DNA of 64,000 nucleotides from Syntrophomonas sp. UBA5314 (GTDB taxonomy: Bacteria > Bacillota > Syntrophomonadia > Syntrophomonadales > Syntrophomonadaceae). The notes under the pieces were generated by a model that was not told where the DNA came from, did not search any database, and saw only the letters and a list, made by a program, of their open reading frames with translations. The translations under genes were made by a program, and so were the position numbers. How positions within the stretch are numbered: the first letter of the stretch is position 1; each line of letters opens with the position of its first letter. Positions 7,199 to 16,163 of the stretch are shown in pieces. The stretch covers positions 13,640-77,639 of the forward strand of contig DHRK01000055.1 of NCBI GenBank assembly GCA_002410325.1, in the 5' to 3' direction.

Positions 7199-8560
7199 AT
7201 GACTTTTATGGAAGAGTACCAGCAGAAACTGATCACCCCGGACAAAGCCGCCAGTCTTGTTAAATCAGGCGATTTGGTGGGCTATGGCCATTTCGGTTTA
7301 TTCCCGGCCGAGTTTGATAAAGCCCTGGGGAAAAGGGCCGGTGAAGAGAACCTGGTGAATGTTACTATTGACTGTGCCTCATCGGTAAGGTATCCTCAGG
7401 TGCTGAAAAACGATCCGGAAATGAAGACCTTTACCTATTACAGCAACCATTTTAACGGGTTGGAACGCAAGCTGGGCGATGTGAACCGCGTTTCCTATGT
7501 ACCCACCCAGTACCACGATCTGCAGAAAATCCGCGGGGATGTGGTGCAGCCTTTCTTGAAAAAGAATGTGATGTGCCTGATGACCTGCCCCATGGACTCC
7601 CATGGCAATTTCAACTTCGGCATAGCCGCTTCCGACACCTATGCAACTCTTAAGAATGCGGATTTGATCATCGTTGAAGTGAATGAAAAAAATCCGTACT
7701 GCATGGGCGGCTCCATGGAATCCATCAACATCAAAGATGTCGACTATATTATCGAAACCGATGAAAGCATATTTGTGATGCCGCCGGCCGGAGAACCTTC
7801 TGCGACCGAAAAGCAGATCGCAGCCCACATTATGCCCATGATTCCGGACCGGGCCTGCCTGCAGCTGGGAATCGGCGGGGTTCCCAATACCATCGGAGCT
7901 TTAATAGCCCAATCGGATCTTAAAGATCTGGGCATCAATACGGAAATGTTCTGCGATGCCATGGTCGACATGTACGAAGCCGGGAAGATAACCAATAAAT
8001 ATAAAACTAGGGATGTGGGGCGCAGCTCCTTCACTTTCTGCTTCGGAAACGCCAAGACCCATGAATTCCTGCATAAAAATCCCCAAATAGCTGCCTATAA
8101 CTGCGATTACACCAATAATCCCAAGTATATCGCCCTGGAAGACAACGTCATCTCCATCAACAACATTATCGAAGTAGACCTCTTCTCCCAGGTATGTTCA
8201 GAATCGAATGGAATCAGGCAGATATCCGGCACCGGGGGCTCCCTCGATTTTCATATCGGGGCATGGGAATCCAGAGGCGGCAAGGGAATCCTGGCTTTCA
8301 ATTCAACCTATACGGACAAGGAAGGCAAAATTCATTCCCGCATTAATCCCTGCCTGCCGCGCGGGGCTGTAGTTACCGTTCCCCGGGTAATGGTTCACTA
8401 CCTGGTCACCGAATACGGCGCGGTCAATATGAAAGGCCGCTCTATCTGGGGTATGGCTGAAGGGGCCATCAGCATCGCCCATCCCGATTTCCGCGATGAC
8501 TTGATAAAGAGCGCCCGGGAAATGAAGATCTGGTCGCCGACTAACCGGATCCCATTTTAA
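7199..8560 (+). CDS. Acyl-CoA:acetate CoA-transferase (4-hydroxybutyrate CoA-transferase family)
   Basis: A 453-residue protein, full length for the acetyl-CoA hydrolase / 4-hydroxybutyrate CoA-transferase family. The N-domain has MDSHGNFNFG and DLIIVEVNE. The C-domain has the glycine loop GIGGVPN at 224-230 and, 25 residues on, NTEMFCD, whose Glu249 is probably the residue that carries CoA. These enzymes swap CoA between acetate and short acids such as butyrate, giving ATP-free activation in the cytoplasm. It is the first gene of the operon under the sigma-54 promoter at 7070 and is followed by acyl-CoA dehydrogenases, so butyrate or a related acid is the likely substrate (inference). A broken relative lies at 18303. 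Confidence 0.9.
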   Translation: MTFMEEYQQKLITPDKAASLVKSGDLVGYGHFGLFPAEFDKALGKRAGEENLVNVTIDCASSVRYPQVLKNDPEMKTFTYYSNHFNGLERKLGDVNRVSYVPTQYHDLQKIRGDVVQPFLKKNVMCLMTCPMDSHGNFNFGIAASDTYATLKNADLIIVEVNEKNPYCMGGSMESINIKDVDYIIETDESIFVMPPAGEPSATEKQIAAHIMPMIPDRACLQLGIGGVPNTIGALIAQSDLKDLGINTEMFCDAMVDMYEAGKITNKYKTRDVGRSSFTFCFGNAKTHEFLHKNPQIAAYNCDYTNNPKYIALEDNVISINNIIEVDLFSQVCSESNGIRQISGTGGSLDFHIGAWESRGGKGILAFNSTYTDKEGKIHSRINPCLPRGAVVTVPRVMVHYLVTEYGAVNMKGRSIWGMAEGAISIAHPDFRDDLIKSAREMKIWSPTNRIPF

Positions 8561-8594
8561 GTTGAAACCGCTTTATAAATGGAGGTAATATGTT

Positions 8595-10442
8595 ATGGCT
8601 TCTAATTTTGCTTACAAAAACACCCGTGATTTCAAGTTCATACTGAAGGAATGGCTGCCTTTAAACAAAATCCTGGCCTATGACCGCTACCGCGAAAACT
8701 ATGCGGTGGATGACGTGGATATGATCCTGGACACGGTCTTGAAAATGACCAAGGACGTGGTCGAACCGACCTCGGATGACGGGGAAATCAACCCCATCAA
8801 ATTTGAAAACGGCCAGGTAATCATCTCGCCCACGGTTCCCCCGGTATATAAAAAGCTCATCTCCGAGGGCTGGGGCTGCAGCAACAATGACACCAGCGAA
8901 GGCGCGGTGGTTTTGCCTCAGGTGATGATGTTCCCCTTGTGGGAAATGTTCTCCGCCGCCAATCCGGCCTTTGTACCGCCTTTCCTGGCCATGGCCCAGG
9001 GGTCTTCCATGCTCATTAACGAACTGGCCCCGGAAGACATCAAACAAAAATTCCTGCCCAAGATGTTCTCCGGCGATTATACCGGGACCATGTGCCTGAC
9101 CGAGCCCCAGGCCGGATCCGATGTCGGAGAGATAAACAGCAAGGCCTATCCGACCGACGACCCGCGGGTCTACAAGATCAAAGGCCAGAAGATCTTTATC
9201 AGCAACGGCGACAACAACTTCGCGGAAAACATCGTACACCTTTTCCTGGCCCGGGTAGATGGAGCTAAAGCCGGAACCGGCGGTATATCCCTGTTTGTTG
9301 TTCCCAAATATTGGATCAATGATGACGGCAGCCAGGTATTTAATGATGTGGCTGCCACCGGAATCGAGCATAAAATGGGCATGCACGGCAACCCCACGGT
9401 ATCCTTGAGCTTTGGGGATAATGATGGCTGCCGGGGCTATTTACTGGGCAGAAATCCCCTGGAACACGAGGGCAAAGGCGACGGTATGAGCTTGATGTTC
9501 AAAATGATGAATGAAGAACGCCTGGTTTGCGGAATACTCTCCATCAGCGTGATTGCCAACGCCTACCACAACGCCTATGAATACGCCTGCGCCAGGGTTC
9601 AGGGAACTCCCTTTACCAACCCCAAAAAGGGAAGGGTCCCCATCATTGAACACGAGGATATCAGACGGGCTTTGCTCAGATGCAAGGCCATCACCGAGGC
9701 CTGCCGGGCCATCACCTACAAAGGCTACTTCAATATCGACATCAACCACTGGGATCCCAATCCAGAGGAGCGAAAGAAAGCCGACGACGAACTGGCGGTC
9801 ATCATTCCGCTGGCCAAGGCCTACTGCAGCGAAATATCCTGGGATCTGGTGGGGACCGAGGCCTTGCAGATCTACGGAGGCTACGGATATATTTCCGATT
9901 ATCCCTGTGAAAAACTGGCCCGGGACACCAAAATCAACACCCTCTACGAAGGAACCACCTACATCCAGGCCATGGACCTGGTGGGGCGTAAGTGGAGCAT
10001 GGAAAAAGGCGCGGTTTTTGCCCGCTGGATGCAGAGCAACAAGGAATTTTATCAGGCTAATAAAGACGTGGCCGGTTTTGAAAAGGAATTCGCCCAGCTG
10101 AGCCGGGCCATCAGCGCCTACGAAGAGATTCAGACGGTTATGGCCGGGTTTGCCAAAGACAGCGGCAAGCTGGGTTTAATTCCCACCTTCGCCAAACGGG
10201 TGCTCATGGCCACTGCTGAACTGCTGGGCGGCAAGCTGCTCCTGGAGCAGGCTCTGCTGGCTGATAAAAAAGCCAGAGAACTTGGCGCGGAGCACTACGA
10301 CTATAAGTTCTACCAGGGCAAGATCCTATCGGCCCGTTATTACCTTTTGAACGAAGTTCCCCACGTAGCCAACCTGGCTGAAATAATAAAACTCGCTGAC
10401 ACATCGGTTCTGGCCATAGACAGCGATTGCTTTGAATACTAA
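8595..10442 (+). CDS. Acyl-CoA dehydrogenase, long form with C-terminal extension
   Basis: A 615-residue FAD acyl-CoA dehydrogenase, about 230 residues longer than the classical form. Such long forms (DmdC-like) carry an extra C-terminal helical domain, seen here after residue 470. The middle-domain block MCLTEPQAGSDVG and the substrate-side QIYGGYGYISDYP and TLYEGTTYIQAMD are present; the Glu of YEGT is the usual catalytic base. It oxidises an acyl-CoA to the 2-enoyl-CoA and hands electrons to ETF. GGAGG precedes ATG 8595, 34 bases after the CoA-transferase. Chain-length preference cannot be read from sequence alone. Confidence 0.92.
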   Translation: MASNFAYKNTRDFKFILKEWLPLNKILAYDRYRENYAVDDVDMILDTVLKMTKDVVEPTSDDGEINPIKFENGQVIISPTVPPVYKKLISEGWGCSNNDTSEGAVVLPQVMMFPLWEMFSAANPAFVPPFLAMAQGSSMLINELAPEDIKQKFLPKMFSGDYTGTMCLTEPQAGSDVGEINSKAYPTDDPRVYKIKGQKIFISNGDNNFAENIVHLFLARVDGAKAGTGGISLFVVPKYWINDDGSQVFNDVAATGIEHKMGMHGNPTVSLSFGDNDGCRGYLLGRNPLEHEGKGDGMSLMFKMMNEERLVCGILSISVIANAYHNAYEYACARVQGTPFTNPKKGRVPIIEHEDIRRALLRCKAITEACRAITYKGYFNIDINHWDPNPEERKKADDELAVIIPLAKAYCSEISWDLVGTEALQIYGGYGYISDYPCEKLARDTKINTLYEGTTYIQAMDLVGRKWSMEKGAVFARWMQSNKEFYQANKDVAGFEKEFAQLSRAISAYEEIQTVMAGFAKDSGKLGLIPTFAKRVLMATAELLGGKLLLEQALLADKKARELGAEHYDYKFYQGKILSARYYLLNEVPHVANLAEIIKLADTSVLAIDSDCFEY

Positions 10443-10457
10443 TTTCCCGGGTTTTCA

Positions 10458-10484
10458 GGGAGAACGCTCAGGCAGCGTTCTCCC
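10458..10484 (+). other. Intercistronic hairpin between acyl-CoA dehydrogenase genes
   Basis: GGGAGAACGCT and AGCGTTCTCCC pair perfectly (11 bp) around CAGGC in the 77-base gap. There is no T-run, so it is more likely an RNA processing or stability element than a terminator. Confidence 0.6.
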
Positions 10485-10519
10485 GGGCGGCCCGTCGATC
10501 AAGAAAGGAGAACCCGACC

Positions 10520-11656
10520 ATGGAGTTTACACTCAGTAAAGAACAACTCCTGATTCAAAAGATGGCCCAGGACTTCAGCGCTAAATACCTGTCCGCCGCA
10601 GCCGAGCAGATCGATCGCGAAAACCAGATCCCCGAGGAAATTATGAAAGGACTGGCCGAGTTGGACCTGTTCGGGCTTCCCTTCCAGGAAGCCTATGGTG
10701 GAGCCGGAGCCGGCTACGACTGCTACGTCCTGGCCATGGAGCAGATCGGTAAGGTATCCAGCGGACCGGCTATCGCCATCTCGGTAAACTGCCTGGGCCT
10801 GGGAGCCATCGACAAATTCGGAACCGAGGAGCAAAAGAAAAAGTACATGCTTTCCTGTTGCCAGGGAAGGGAACTGGCCTCTTTTGCCTTTACCGAACCG
10901 GGGACCGGCTCCGATCCCAAACAGATCACCACCACGGCGGTCAAAGACGGCGACCACTATGTGATCAACGGAACCAAGCGCTTCATAACCAACGCCGGTC
11001 ATCCCGGCCCTATGGTGCTCTTTGCCCTGGATGCCCAGAGCGGTAAACCGACTGCGTTTATCGTAGAAAAATTCTGCCCCGGTTATTCTGTTTCCAAGCC
11101 CTGGAACAAGATCGGCTATCATGGCGGGGATCTGCTGGACGTCTATTTCCAAGACGTAAAGGTGCCGGCTGAAAACGTATTGGGCAAGATCGGGGGCGGC
11201 TTTCCGGTTTTAACCTATGGCATAGCCTTTGGCAAGGTGGGAATCAGCTCCACCGCTCTGGGGGGGATTCTATCCGCCTATGAAGAGTCGGTCCAATACG
11301 CCAAAGAAAAGACCCACCGCGGCGCGCCGATTGCCAAATTCCAGGCCATGCAACTGAGAATAGCCGACCTGGCCATCAAATACGAGGCCTGCCGCTGGCT
11401 TACCTATCGCCTGGGCTGTCTGGCCAACGATGCTAAAGACCCGGCCCTTTTCGCCAAAGAAGCGGCCTTGACCAAGACCTATGTATGCGACACTTTTGTG
11501 GAGGCGGCCCGCGTAGCCATCGATGTGCACGGCTCCTACGGGTTGATGAACGACTATAAAGTTAGCCGGCTTTACCGCGACGCCATCCTGGGACCGCAGG
11601 TAGAAGGTGTGGCGGATATGCAGAAAATGATCGTGGCCGGTATCGTACTGGCCTGA
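10520..11656 (+). CDS. Acyl-CoA dehydrogenase
   Basis: A 378-residue classical-length acyl-CoA dehydrogenase. It begins MEFTLSKEQLLIQKMAQDF and carries FAFTEPGTGSDPKQ and RFITNAGHPGP, the FAD-binding signatures. Near the C-terminus the usual YEG(T/V) base motif is replaced by GPQVEGVADMQ, which keeps the Glu but not the Tyr. The protein at 27510 has the same variant, and the two are close paralogues. Expected reaction: alpha,beta-oxidation of an acyl-CoA with electron transfer to EtfBA. It is third in the sigma-54 operon. The substrate may differ from that of the long enzyme upstream. Confidence 0.92.
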   Translation: MEFTLSKEQLLIQKMAQDFSAKYLSAAAEQIDRENQIPEEIMKGLAELDLFGLPFQEAYGGAGAGYDCYVLAMEQIGKVSSGPAIAISVNCLGLGAIDKFGTEEQKKKYMLSCCQGRELASFAFTEPGTGSDPKQITTTAVKDGDHYVINGTKRFITNAGHPGPMVLFALDAQSGKPTAFIVEKFCPGYSVSKPWNKIGYHGGDLLDVYFQDVKVPAENVLGKIGGGFPVLTYGIAFGKVGISSTALGGILSAYEESVQYAKEKTHRGAPIAKFQAMQLRIADLAIKYEACRWLTYRLGCLANDAKDPALFAKEAALTKTYVCDTFVEAARVAIDVHGSYGLMNDYKVSRLYRDAILGPQVEGVADMQKMIVAGIVLA

Positions 11657-11664
11657 ACTTATCG

Positions 11665-11683
11665 TTAGCGAATTTTTCGCTAA
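11665..11683 (+). other. Intercistronic hairpin after the second dehydrogenase
   Basis: TTAGCGAA and TTCGCTAA form an 8-bp stem over a three-base loop in the 67-base gap before the transporter gene. The T-run lies inside the loop region, not after the stem. Confidence 0.45.
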
Positions 11684-11723
11684 GAACTTGGACACACATC
11701 ACAAAAATGAAGGAGAGGATTAT

Positions 11724-12317
11724 ATGACAGACCATAAAGGGTGGGCGACTCCTGGTCCGGCCGGGCTGGTAGCGCTGGCAGTTGCTTGTTTCGGATTTTA
11801 CGCGGTTTTGAGTGGAACCGTCACCAAGGCGGCCGCCCCGGTGCTGGGCATCTGGTTAATCGGAGGGTTTGTAGTTCAGATCGTGGTGGCGCTGGTCGAG
11901 CTGAAAGGCGGCCACCTCACCGGAGGAAATGTGTTTTTATTCTTCTCCGCCTTTTTTATGTTGGTAGGCGGTATGGAATTTGTATTTAAGTACTATGCAT
12001 CGCTTTATAGCTGGAAAGTTGACTTTACCATGGACGGCTGGTTGTGGCTGCCCCTGTGGATTACCTTGATCCTGTGGACGCCGGCCTATCTCAAGCAGAG
12101 TCCGGCGGTCATGAGCCTGGTGGTTCTGCTCCTGGACGTGGGAGTATTCTTTGTAACCTTCATGGACATGGGTAAACTGGGTCATCAGTATTCCTCTATC
12201 GCAGCTTATTTCATCCTGGTAGCCGGGGGGCTGGCGCTCTGGGTGGCGGCGGCCGGTATCCTGAACGCGGCTTTCGGCAGAACCGTTCTGCCCATGCCGG
12301 GGCCCATCCTTAAGTAG
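11724..12317 (+). CDS. GPR1/FUN34/YaaH-type acetate transporter
   Basis: A 197-residue membrane protein with about six hydrophobic helices. The N-terminus ATPGPAGLVALAVACFGFY corresponds to the NPAPLGL signature of the AceTr/SatP family, and GGHLTGGNVFLFFSAFFMLVGG matches the family's FGxYGxFW-region helix. These proteins move acetate or succinate with protons. ATG 11724 follows AGGAGAGG by 5 bases. In an operon that makes acetyl-CoA and exchanges CoA with acetate, export of acetate or uptake of a short acid would fit. Confidence 0.75.
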   Translation: MTDHKGWATPGPAGLVALAVACFGFYAVLSGTVTKAAAPVLGIWLIGGFVVQIVVALVELKGGHLTGGNVFLFFSAFFMLVGGMEFVFKYYASLYSWKVDFTMDGWLWLPLWITLILWTPAYLKQSPAVMSLVVLLLDVGVFFVTFMDMGKLGHQYSSIAAYFILVAGGLALWVAAAGILNAAFGRTVLPMPGPILK

Positions 12318-12328
12318 TGTGCCGATAG

Positions 12329-12363
12329 GTTGGGAGGGGGAGCAGCCCGCTCCTTCTCCCAAC
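12329..12363 (+). other. Intercistronic hairpin before fixC
   Basis: GTTGGGAGGGGGAGC pairs over 15 positions, with two G-U pairs, with GCTCCTTCTCCCAAC around AGCCC. No T-run follows. It is the third hairpin placed between early genes of this operon. Confidence 0.55.
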
Positions 12364-12394
12364 TAATCCAAGAGATAAAGCGAGGTTGAAGACG

Positions 12395-13690
12395 ATGGAA
12401 AGTCAGGGCGAATCATTTGACGCGCTTATTGTAGGGGGCGGGCTGGCAGGATTGGCGGCTGCCTACACCATGGCCGCGGAAGGCCTGGAGGTGCTCCTTT
12501 TAGAAAGGGGCGATTACTGCGGAGCCAAAAACGTGACCGGAGGGCGGATTTATATAAACCCGGTCCGGGAGCTTTTTCCGGAACTGTGGAAGAAAGCTCC
12601 TCTGGAAAGGCCTATAGTCCATGAAGAGGTCTGCCTGATGGGGCGGAAGAGTTCGATAACCATGAGATATGACGGGGCGGAATTAAAAGCAGAACCCTAT
12701 CAGAGCTACAGCCTATTGCGGGGGAAATTTGACAAATGGCTGGCCAGAGAGGCCGAGCGAAAAGGCGCCATGATCGTCACCAAGAGCCGGGTGGACGCTC
12801 TCATTATAGAAGACGGCCGGGTAAAGGGAGTAATGGCCGGGGGTGAGGAGCTGCGGGCCGACGTGGTTGTTGCCGCGGACGGCGTGTTGTCATTTACCGC
12901 CCGCCAGGCCGGGCTGCAAAAACCAATTGATTCGAAGAATTACGCGCTGGGTTTTAAAGAAATCATTGAACTCGATCCGGAGATCATTGAGGACCGTTTT
13001 AATCTCAACGGAAATGAGGGAGCGGCCCGCTTATTTATGGGAGATGCAACTGCCGGCAAATTCGGCGGCGGGTTTATATATACCAACCAGTCCAGTTTAA
13101 GCCTGGGGATGGTGGTGGGGGTTGATGCCCTCACTGAAAATCCTGACATAAAAGCCCCGGACCTGTTGGACAGGTTTAGAGAGAGACCGGAGCTGGCCCG
13201 CCTGATAAAGGGAGGAGAAACGGTTGAATACTCCGCCCACCTGATACCCGAAGGCGGATTCAAAGCCATGGGGGAACTATGGGGCGACGGAATACTGGTG
13301 GCGGGTGATGCCGCCGGCTTCTCAATGAATATCGGAGTCACCGTGCGGGGTATGGAGTATGCTCTGGCCAGCGGCTATTATGCCGCCCGGGCGGTTATAC
13401 AGGCCAAACAGAAAAATGATTTTACCCGGGCCGGCCTGGCCATATATGCCGACCTTCTAAACGAGAGTTTTGTAATGAAAGATTTCATCAACTTTAAAGA
13501 GTCCCTGGAGGTGCTGGATTATCCCCGGCTTTTTAAGCATTACCCGGAATTGGCCGGCAGCATCATGAAAGATCTATATCAAGTGCCGGATGGGCCTAAA
13601 GATAAAATCTATGCAACTTTGAAGAAATATCTCACCATGAGTGAAATCGGGGGTCTGCTAAAGCTGGGGAGGAGGATGATGAAGATATGA
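12395..13690 (+). CDS. fixC: FixC-type ETF:quinone oxidoreductase flavoprotein
   Basis: A 431-residue flavoprotein. The N-terminal dinucleotide motif VGGGLAGLAAAYTMAAEG and the GxxxP-type CGAKNVTGGRIY segment are those of FixC/ETF-QO. The second FAD motif GDGILVAGDAAGFSMN is near residue 305. It accepts electrons from EtfBA and works with FixX, probably at the membrane face, passing electrons to menaquinone. In FixABCX complexes this goes with electron bifurcation. The start is ATG 12395, 9 bases after GAGG; a TTG at 12386 is less likely. The last four bases overlap fixX (ATGA), showing tight coupling. Confidence 0.92.
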   Translation: MESQGESFDALIVGGGLAGLAAAYTMAAEGLEVLLLERGDYCGAKNVTGGRIYINPVRELFPELWKKAPLERPIVHEEVCLMGRKSSITMRYDGAELKAEPYQSYSLLRGKFDKWLAREAERKGAMIVTKSRVDALIIEDGRVKGVMAGGEELRADVVVAADGVLSFTARQAGLQKPIDSKNYALGFKEIIELDPEIIEDRFNLNGNEGAARLFMGDATAGKFGGGFIYTNQSSLSLGMVVGVDALTENPDIKAPDLLDRFRERPELARLIKGGETVEYSAHLIPEGGFKAMGELWGDGILVAGDAAGFSMNIGVTVRGMEYALASGYYAARAVIQAKQKNDFTRAGLAIYADLLNESFVMKDFINFKESLEVLDYPRLFKHYPELAGSIMKDLYQVPDGPKDKIYATLKKYLTMSEIGGLLKLGRRMMKI

Positions 13691-13971
13691 GTGAGGCGAT
13701 GGGTTTGAAGGGAAAGCTGGGTCTGAATGTGTTTAAAGAAGATAAGGCCTTCCACATCAGCATTAAAAATGGGTGTGAAAAGGATGCCCGGTTAAAAAAA
13801 GCCATCTATGCCTGCCCGGCCGGTTTGTACAGTGAGAATGAAAACGGGGAGGTAGTCTTGAGCGGCGACGGCTGCCTGGAATGCGGCAACTGTTTTGTGG
13901 CCTGCGGTTCCGAGGTGCTGGAATGGCGGTATCCCTCCGGCGGTTCCGGTGTACAGTTTCGTTTTGGATAG
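13687..13971 (+). CDS. fixX: FixX-type ferredoxin-like protein
   Basis: A 94-residue ferredoxin-like protein. C43 in YACPAGLY and the cluster C63-x2-C66-x2-C69-x3-C73 supply ligands for one [4Fe-4S] cluster, as in FixX and the C-terminal domain of mitochondrial ETF-QO. It begins inside the fixC stop codon. It is thought to pass electrons between FixC and the quinone. The length is usual for the family (about 95). Confidence 0.93.
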   Translation: MSEAMGLKGKLGLNVFKEDKAFHISIKNGCEKDARLKKAIYACPAGLYSENENGEVVLSGDGCLECGNCFVACGSEVLEWRYPSGGSGVQFRFG

Positions 13972-14032
13972 GATTTTCATTCGTTCACGGGCGTCAGACG
14001 ATAGCCCGGTTTAACAAAGGAAGTGATATTTA

Positions 14033-14776
14033 ATGAATATTGTAGTGGCTATGAAACAGATCCCGGATTTGAGACAGATACGCATCCGCAACGGTCAGCC
14101 CGTTTTAGAGGACGTACCTCTGACTTTTGGAAACATCGATAAAAACGCATTGGAGGCGGGCGTGCAATTAAAAGAAGCCCTGGGGGGCAAAGTCATGGTC
14201 GTCGCGGTGGGCGGCGAGGCCCTGGAAGACACCATTAAAGAAGCCCTGGCGGCCGGTGCCGATGAAGCCTACCTGGTCCTGGACGACGGGCTGGAGAATA
14301 GCGACAGCGCCCGCAGCGCCGACCTTATTGCCCGCGTAATTAAAGGGCTCGAAAATGTCGATCTCGTCCTTTTGGGAGAAGGCAGCGGCGACAATTATTC
14401 CGGTCAGGTGGGTTCCCGGGTGGCCGGTATACTGGACCTGCCCCAGGCGTCTTACGCCAGGAGCATTGAAGTGAATGGCCATAAAGCCACGGTGGTTCGC
14501 TCGCTGGAAGACTGCGAGGAAGTGCTGGAGATAGAACTGCCCCTGGTATTGAGCGTACTGGCCGATATAAATGAGCCGCGCCTTCCTTCGGTAAGTCAGA
14601 TTTTGAAAGCCGGTCGAAAGCCCAAAGAAATTCTTGAGATGGAAGTACCAAATGGCGTGCTGGTAAAGACCCTCAGCAACCAGGCGCCCCGGATGCAGCG
14701 CAAACAGAGCACTGTTCAGAGTGTCGGTGAATTGATTCAGGCTTTGGCAGGCGAAGGATTTACGGGGGTGAAATAA
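14033..14776 (+). CDS. etfB: Electron transfer flavoprotein beta subunit
   Basis: A 247-residue EtfB/FixA. It has MNIVVAMKQIPD at the N-terminus, DKNALEAGVQLKE, and the LLGEGSGDNYSGQVGSRVAG adenine/flavin-binding stretch, with typical ETF-beta length. AAAGGAAG precedes ATG 14033. It pairs with the EtfA that starts two bases after its stop. Together they accept electrons from the operon's acyl-CoA dehydrogenases. Association with FixCX suggests the FixABCX class. Whether it bifurcates depends on a second FAD site that cannot be judged from sequence reading alone. Confidence 0.93.
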   Translation: MNIVVAMKQIPDLRQIRIRNGQPVLEDVPLTFGNIDKNALEAGVQLKEALGGKVMVVAVGGEALEDTIKEALAAGADEAYLVLDDGLENSDSARSADLIARVIKGLENVDLVLLGEGSGDNYSGQVGSRVAGILDLPQASYARSIEVNGHKATVVRSLEDCEEVLEIELPLVLSVLADINEPRLPSVSQILKAGRKPKEILEMEVPNGVLVKTLSNQAPRMQRKQSTVQSVGELIQALAGEGFTGVK

Positions 14777-14777
14777 A

Positions 14778-15713
14778 ATGGCAGGAATTCTTGTATATAG
14801 TAACAAGAGCACTTTAGCCCTGGAATTGTTAAATGCCGCCGCCGGTTTGGCCCAGACCGATAGCCGGAGGGTAAAAGCGCTCAGCATCAACAACAACGGA
14901 CAGGCTGCCCAATTAGCGGCGCGGGGGGCCGAAGTCCTGGCGCTTGAAGACCCGGCCCTCAACCCGGCGGACCCCGCTGTCATGGCTCGGGCTATTGGGC
15001 AGGTGGCCGCTCAAGTGGAGGCTCGTATCATTCTGCTATCTTCCGATAGACGAGGCAAGGAACTGGCCGGGAGACTGGCTCAGATCTGGGGTGCCGGCTG
15101 CCTGACCGATGTAAAAAGTCTGAAGAGTGAAAACGGTGCCCTCTTATGCATCAGAAATGTCCTGGGCGGGGCCACGGTTGCCACCCAGCAGATTGTGAGC
15201 GACCGACAGGTAATAGCCATATCTCCCGGTGCCTTTGCCGCGGCGGGTGAACGGACCGGGGGAACAGTCCGCCCGGCTGTTGTTGAGGTAAAGCCATCGG
15301 CTCTGAAACTGCTTGAGGTCCGGGAAAAGGCTGGAGACAGCGTGGACATTGAGGCGGCCGACATCCTGGTGGTGGTAGGCCAGGGGGTGGAAAACCGGCA
15401 GGATCTGCCCCTGATTCAAGAAATAGCCAAAGCTCTGGGAGCCGAGGTAGCCTGCTCCAAACCGGTGGCCAGCGACAAGAAATGGCTGGGTGAGGAAAGA
15501 ATCGTGGGCCTGTCGGGCAAAATATGCAAGCCGCAGCTGGCTGTTATACTGGGTGTTTCGGGGCAGGTTCAATTTACCGTGGGAATCCGGGAGGCGGGTA
15601 CCATAGTATCGATAAACAGTGACGAAAAGGCTTTTATGAACAGCATGGCGGATTATGTTCTGGTAGCCGATCTAAAAGATATCATTCCGGAGCTGGCCAA
15701 ACAACTGGCGTAA
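14778..15713 (+). CDS. etfA: Electron transfer flavoprotein alpha subunit
   Basis: A 311-residue EtfA/FixB. The C-terminal FAD domain has VVGQGVENRQDLPLIQEIA, IVGLSGKICKPQL, LGVSGQVQFTVGI and INSDEKAFMNSMADYVLVAD, the standard EtfA signatures. It starts immediately after etfB and ends 34 bases before a small protein gene. No N-terminal ferredoxin domain is fused. It forms the EtfBA heterodimer carrying FAD between acyl-CoA dehydrogenases and FixCX. A second pair is encoded at 53371-55097. Confidence 0.93.
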   Translation: MAGILVYSNKSTLALELLNAAAGLAQTDSRRVKALSINNNGQAAQLAARGAEVLALEDPALNPADPAVMARAIGQVAAQVEARIILLSSDRRGKELAGRLAQIWGAGCLTDVKSLKSENGALLCIRNVLGGATVATQQIVSDRQVIAISPGAFAAAGERTGGTVRPAVVEVKPSALKLLEVREKAGDSVDIEAADILVVVGQGVENRQDLPLIQEIAKALGAEVACSKPVASDKKWLGEERIVGLSGKICKPQLAVILGVSGQVQFTVGIREAGTIVSINSDEKAFMNSMADYVLVADLKDIIPELAKQLA

Positions 15714-15747
15714 TGGATTTGAGGATTAGAATATAAGGATGGTTCAA

Positions 15748-16065
15748 ATGGATATTCGGGTTAGCAAACATGCCATAAAGAGATATAGAGAGCGCTTGTT
15801 CGATTACAGCTCTCCGGCTGACAAAATAAGAAAAATATTAAAGGAGATCGCTTTGCAGGGCAAACGGGTGGCGTCCAAACCGGCCGCCAGCACAGACGAT
15901 TGCTTTGAAGTGACGTATAAAGGGATTTCCATCGTTTTAGCACAAAAGGAAGACCAGTGCATCGTGATAACCTGCCTGGGAGAACCGGCTTACCGTAAGT
16001 GGATTAAAAATCAGGAGCAGAATGTAATCTATGGACGGCTCCGCCACGAACCGATGGCTGTGTAA
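15748..16065 (+). CDS. Small conserved protein, HAIKRYRER family
   Basis: A 105-residue soluble protein with a basic start and the block KHAIKRYRERLFDYSS, then GISIVLAQKEDQCIVITCLG and YRKWIKNQ. The gene at 49812 encodes a clear paralogue (HAIKRYRERFFDYSS, IITCLGNRMYRKWVKHQ). Each stands at the end of an operon for CoA-thioester metabolism. The beta-strand pattern around VITCLG recalls RelE/DUF4258-like small folds, but no catalytic set is obvious and no antitoxin gene adjoins. ATG 15748 follows AAGG; an upstream ATG at 15739 also exists. Function unknown. Confidence 0.75.
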   Translation: MDIRVSKHAIKRYRERLFDYSSPADKIRKILKEIALQGKRVASKPAASTDDCFEVTYKGISIVLAQKEDQCIVITCLGEPAYRKWIKNQEQNVIYGRLRHEPMAV

Positions 16066-16090
16066 GCAGAAGGCTTTATTGACCATAGCG

Positions 16091-16130
16091 CCCGGGACCT
16101 TGCCAGCCGGCAGACCCGGGGGCTGGTTTT
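16091..16130. terminator. Possible terminator between convergent genes
   Basis: CCCGGG arms (16091-16096, 16115-16120) enclose an inner TGCC/GGCA pairing, and a TTTT ends the element at 16127-16130. It lies between the end of the Fix operon and the convergent FAH gene. Confidence 0.4.
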
Positions 16131-16163
16131 CCAATGGGAGCGGTTTAAGGAGCATGCTCTTTA

